Shown: positions 62,418 through 64,000 of the stretch, piece after piece
Layout: each line of letters opens with the position of its first letter
How positions within the stretch are numbered: the stretch's first letter is position 1
DNA from: Phaeoceros laevis
Lineage: Eukaryota > Anthocerotophyta > Anthocerotopsida > Notothyladales
Assembly (NCBI GenBank): GCA_049999765.1
Contig: JBNGIQ010008455.1
Coordinates: forward strand, 26,304 to 90,303
Reading direction: 5' to 3'
Length of the DNA stretch: 64,000 nt
Position numbers and translations under genes: made by a program
The notes under the pieces: model-generated
Databases searched by the model: none
The model's input: only the letters and a program-made list of their open reading frames with translations
Told to the model about the DNA's origin: nothing

Positions 62418-63906
62418 CTTCTTAAGCAAAATGTGGCCTTAGCGGAACCTCAAACGCAAGGATTTACTCCAGTCCTGCTGCCACAAAATCTCCTCAGCAT
62501 TTCCAGCCTAGATCTCCGGCATTGCCAAGCTCCCTGTAGTCTCAACCTGCCTTGAACAACCCGCCGGAGCCGAGGGAGACACCGGATCCACCTAGAACTC
62601 GAACTGAACCTGCATGCCAAACCCAGCGCGGCCCGTGTCACAAACCAGTACCTTCCATTTTGAACCCTCTCGATAAAAATCTGCTGTCCACACAGACAGG
62701 CAGCCAGCAAACCTCCCTCTCAGAATCCCGCACACTCCACCCTCCACACTCCGCTCTCCCCTCCCTCTTTCACAGGAAGGCAAATGCATCCCACGCAGAC
62801 CTCGGCAAACCAGATCCAAGCTCTACAGTACAAGCCCACGGGCAGGCCGACAATGCAGAGGCAGAGGCACTTACTTCCACTCCGAAGAGCTCCCAGCACC
62901 AGAAAACCACACACCCCGCCTGCCTGCGAGCCAAGGTGGCAAGATGCAAGTCCGCTTGCAGACCAGGATCACAGACACACACAGACTCCCTCCTCAGTGC
63001 CACCAAGTGCGCGTGCCAGTGCTTTATGCAGGCTGGCGCCCTGCGCTTCCCGCCTGGCGCGGCCTCTCTCCATCTCCATCTCACAAACTCAAACCCCGCC
63101 AACTAGGGCCAAACCCCGGGGTAACCAGAGGGGAAACAAAACCAGACGACGTGTCCGTACAAGGGGGACTGCATACCGGGAGAGTGGCGATAGCCGCCCG
63201 TTTGTTTTCCAGGTGCCCCCCGGTGCCGAGTGTCAGAGAGCTGCCGGTCCGGACGAACTCCCGGCGCTGTGTGAGCGCTCAACGGCACCAGTGTTGAGTT
63301 GGTTGGAACAACCCCCACCGGTTACAGCAACTCGCGGCGCGGGTGAGGTTGATGGCGGATACAACAGTCCACAGTAACGTATCCGAGTTGATTGCGGACG
63401 GGCGATGCGCGCAAAGAAGGTGGTGGAACAACAGTCCAAGATGGGCTTGGCATGGGCGCATGGGAAAGTCCTTCCCGGTTGTTTGCAGTGAAAACGATAC
63501 CCCATGAGTCTTTGACTTTTTGGATGAGGCTGCGGATGATATGAGATTGCGCTCTTGTGGCTGCCTTGGTGAGTCCGGATTGCTCTAACCAGTTGGGAAA
63601 AATGTCAAAGCTGCTTTGCCCCGTACTAGTACACACCCTTTTCGTGCTAGACTTCTAGTAAAATGGACTAGACTAGTTGTCCACTTTACGCGTTTGCTAT
63701 AGCCAATGCCAATGTAGACTGGGCTACTTTGCCGCCTGACGGAGTCGTTTACACGGACGGTGCTAACCTTAGTTGAACTTAGACTAGTTTTGTCGGAGGA
63801 GTTGGGAGCCTTTGGAGCATCCATTTCAAGATTACCCGCATGGTCTCTATAAGTACAAGAAGTGTTGAACTCAATGTGGATGGAGATGTTTGTGGATAGC
63901 GATCGA
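62418..63906. other. GC-rich non-coding region upstream of the SirB1-like gene
   Basis: 62430-63170 is GC-rich and open in several frames on both strands at once, which is typical of low-complexity non-coding DNA. No family signature is found. It presumably holds the 5' leader and promoter. Confidence 0.4.
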
Positions 63907-64000
63907 CAAAAACACAATTTCAGGTAAATTCTCTTCTTCTTCTTCTTGTGCAAAAACACAATTTCAGGTAAATTCTCTTCTTCTTCTTCTTGTGCAAAAA
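63907..64000. repeat. 44-bp tandem repeat at the window edge
   Basis: Two identical 44-bp units (63907-63950 and 63951-63994) followed by the start of a third. Each contains CAGGTAAATT and a (CTT)n tract. The array continues beyond the window. Confidence 0.9.

Noticed and set aside
62552-63377. Pro/Arg-rich plus-strand frames of 180-200 codons upstream of the SirB1-like gene
   Set aside because: GC-rich low-complexity sequence open in several frames on both strands; no domain and no splice or start support.
63585-63959. 124-codon minus-strand frame at the right edge
   Set aside because: It starts inside the 44-bp tandem repeat and shows no recognisable motif.

Overview
The window looks like nuclear DNA of a land plant. 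Every protein gene I recognise is a eukaryotic plant family. Most carry many short GT-AG introns (often 50-120 bp). One tRNA-Gly(GCC) gene has no encoded CCA. The window also holds chloroplast and organelle functions (NdhU, organellar DNA polymerase) and four large PPR genes plus PPR relics. One DYW-type PPR protein ends in Gly-Arg-Pro instead of Asp-Tyr-Trp. From memory, GRP-ending DYW variants are linked to U-to-C RNA editing lineages, especially hornworts, which also have compact, short-intron genomes with over a thousand PPR genes. My best guess is therefore a hornwort (Anthocerotophyta); a lycophyte or fern relative is less likely. This is inference, not proof. // Layout. 1-2763: 3' part of an F-box gene (minus) with two degraded copies behind it. 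2764-3113: small secreted Ser-rich protein ending in KKDDY repeats. 3995-7742: subtilisin-like protease, 12 exons, minus. 7976-11618: NOC4 ribosome-biogenesis factor, minus. 12034-16663: organellar DNA polymerase, 11 exons, plus, divergent from NOC4. 17002-21845: MCM4 helicase subunit, minus. 22917-25569: coiled-coil RING protein, plus. 25990-26117: tRNA-Gly plus a truncated copy across a gap. 26414-28160: zinc-independent MDR oxidoreductase, with a mosaic partial copy at 32.2-32.9 kb. 29.5-31.7 kb: unidentified exons, an LRR relic and a frameshifted L-type lectin. 32970-35807: serine carboxypeptidase, 12 exons. 37210-38268: DUF1218 membrane protein. 39335-47331: two divergent giant PPR genes. 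48182-50670: orphan importin-11 exon and the GRP-ending PPR-DYW gene with a 400-N gap. 51.1-52.6 kb: PPR pseudogene and intact NdhU. 53231-55363: FAD monooxygenase. 55594-57127: LRR gene. 57160-59674: PPR gene. 59790-62417: SirB1-like/TPR protein whose gap region holds a DYW relic. The rest is non-coding. // Function. The genes are not an operon-like system; neighbours are mostly unrelated housekeeping genes. There is a loose theme of organelle gene expression and replication (PPR proteins, organellar polymerase, NdhU) and of growth and S-phase (MCM4 with an inverted E2F-type site upstream, NOC4 with a telo-box). The structural story is repeated local duplication followed by decay. F-box fragments, the MDR locus and a PPR+NdhU block have each been copied. 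In the PPR+NdhU block each copy kept a different gene. // Exon coordinates were worked out by eye from splice signals and reading phase. Where I say phases close, the summed exon lengths give an open frame. Five N-gaps (10, 10, 100, 400 and 100 N) limit the models.
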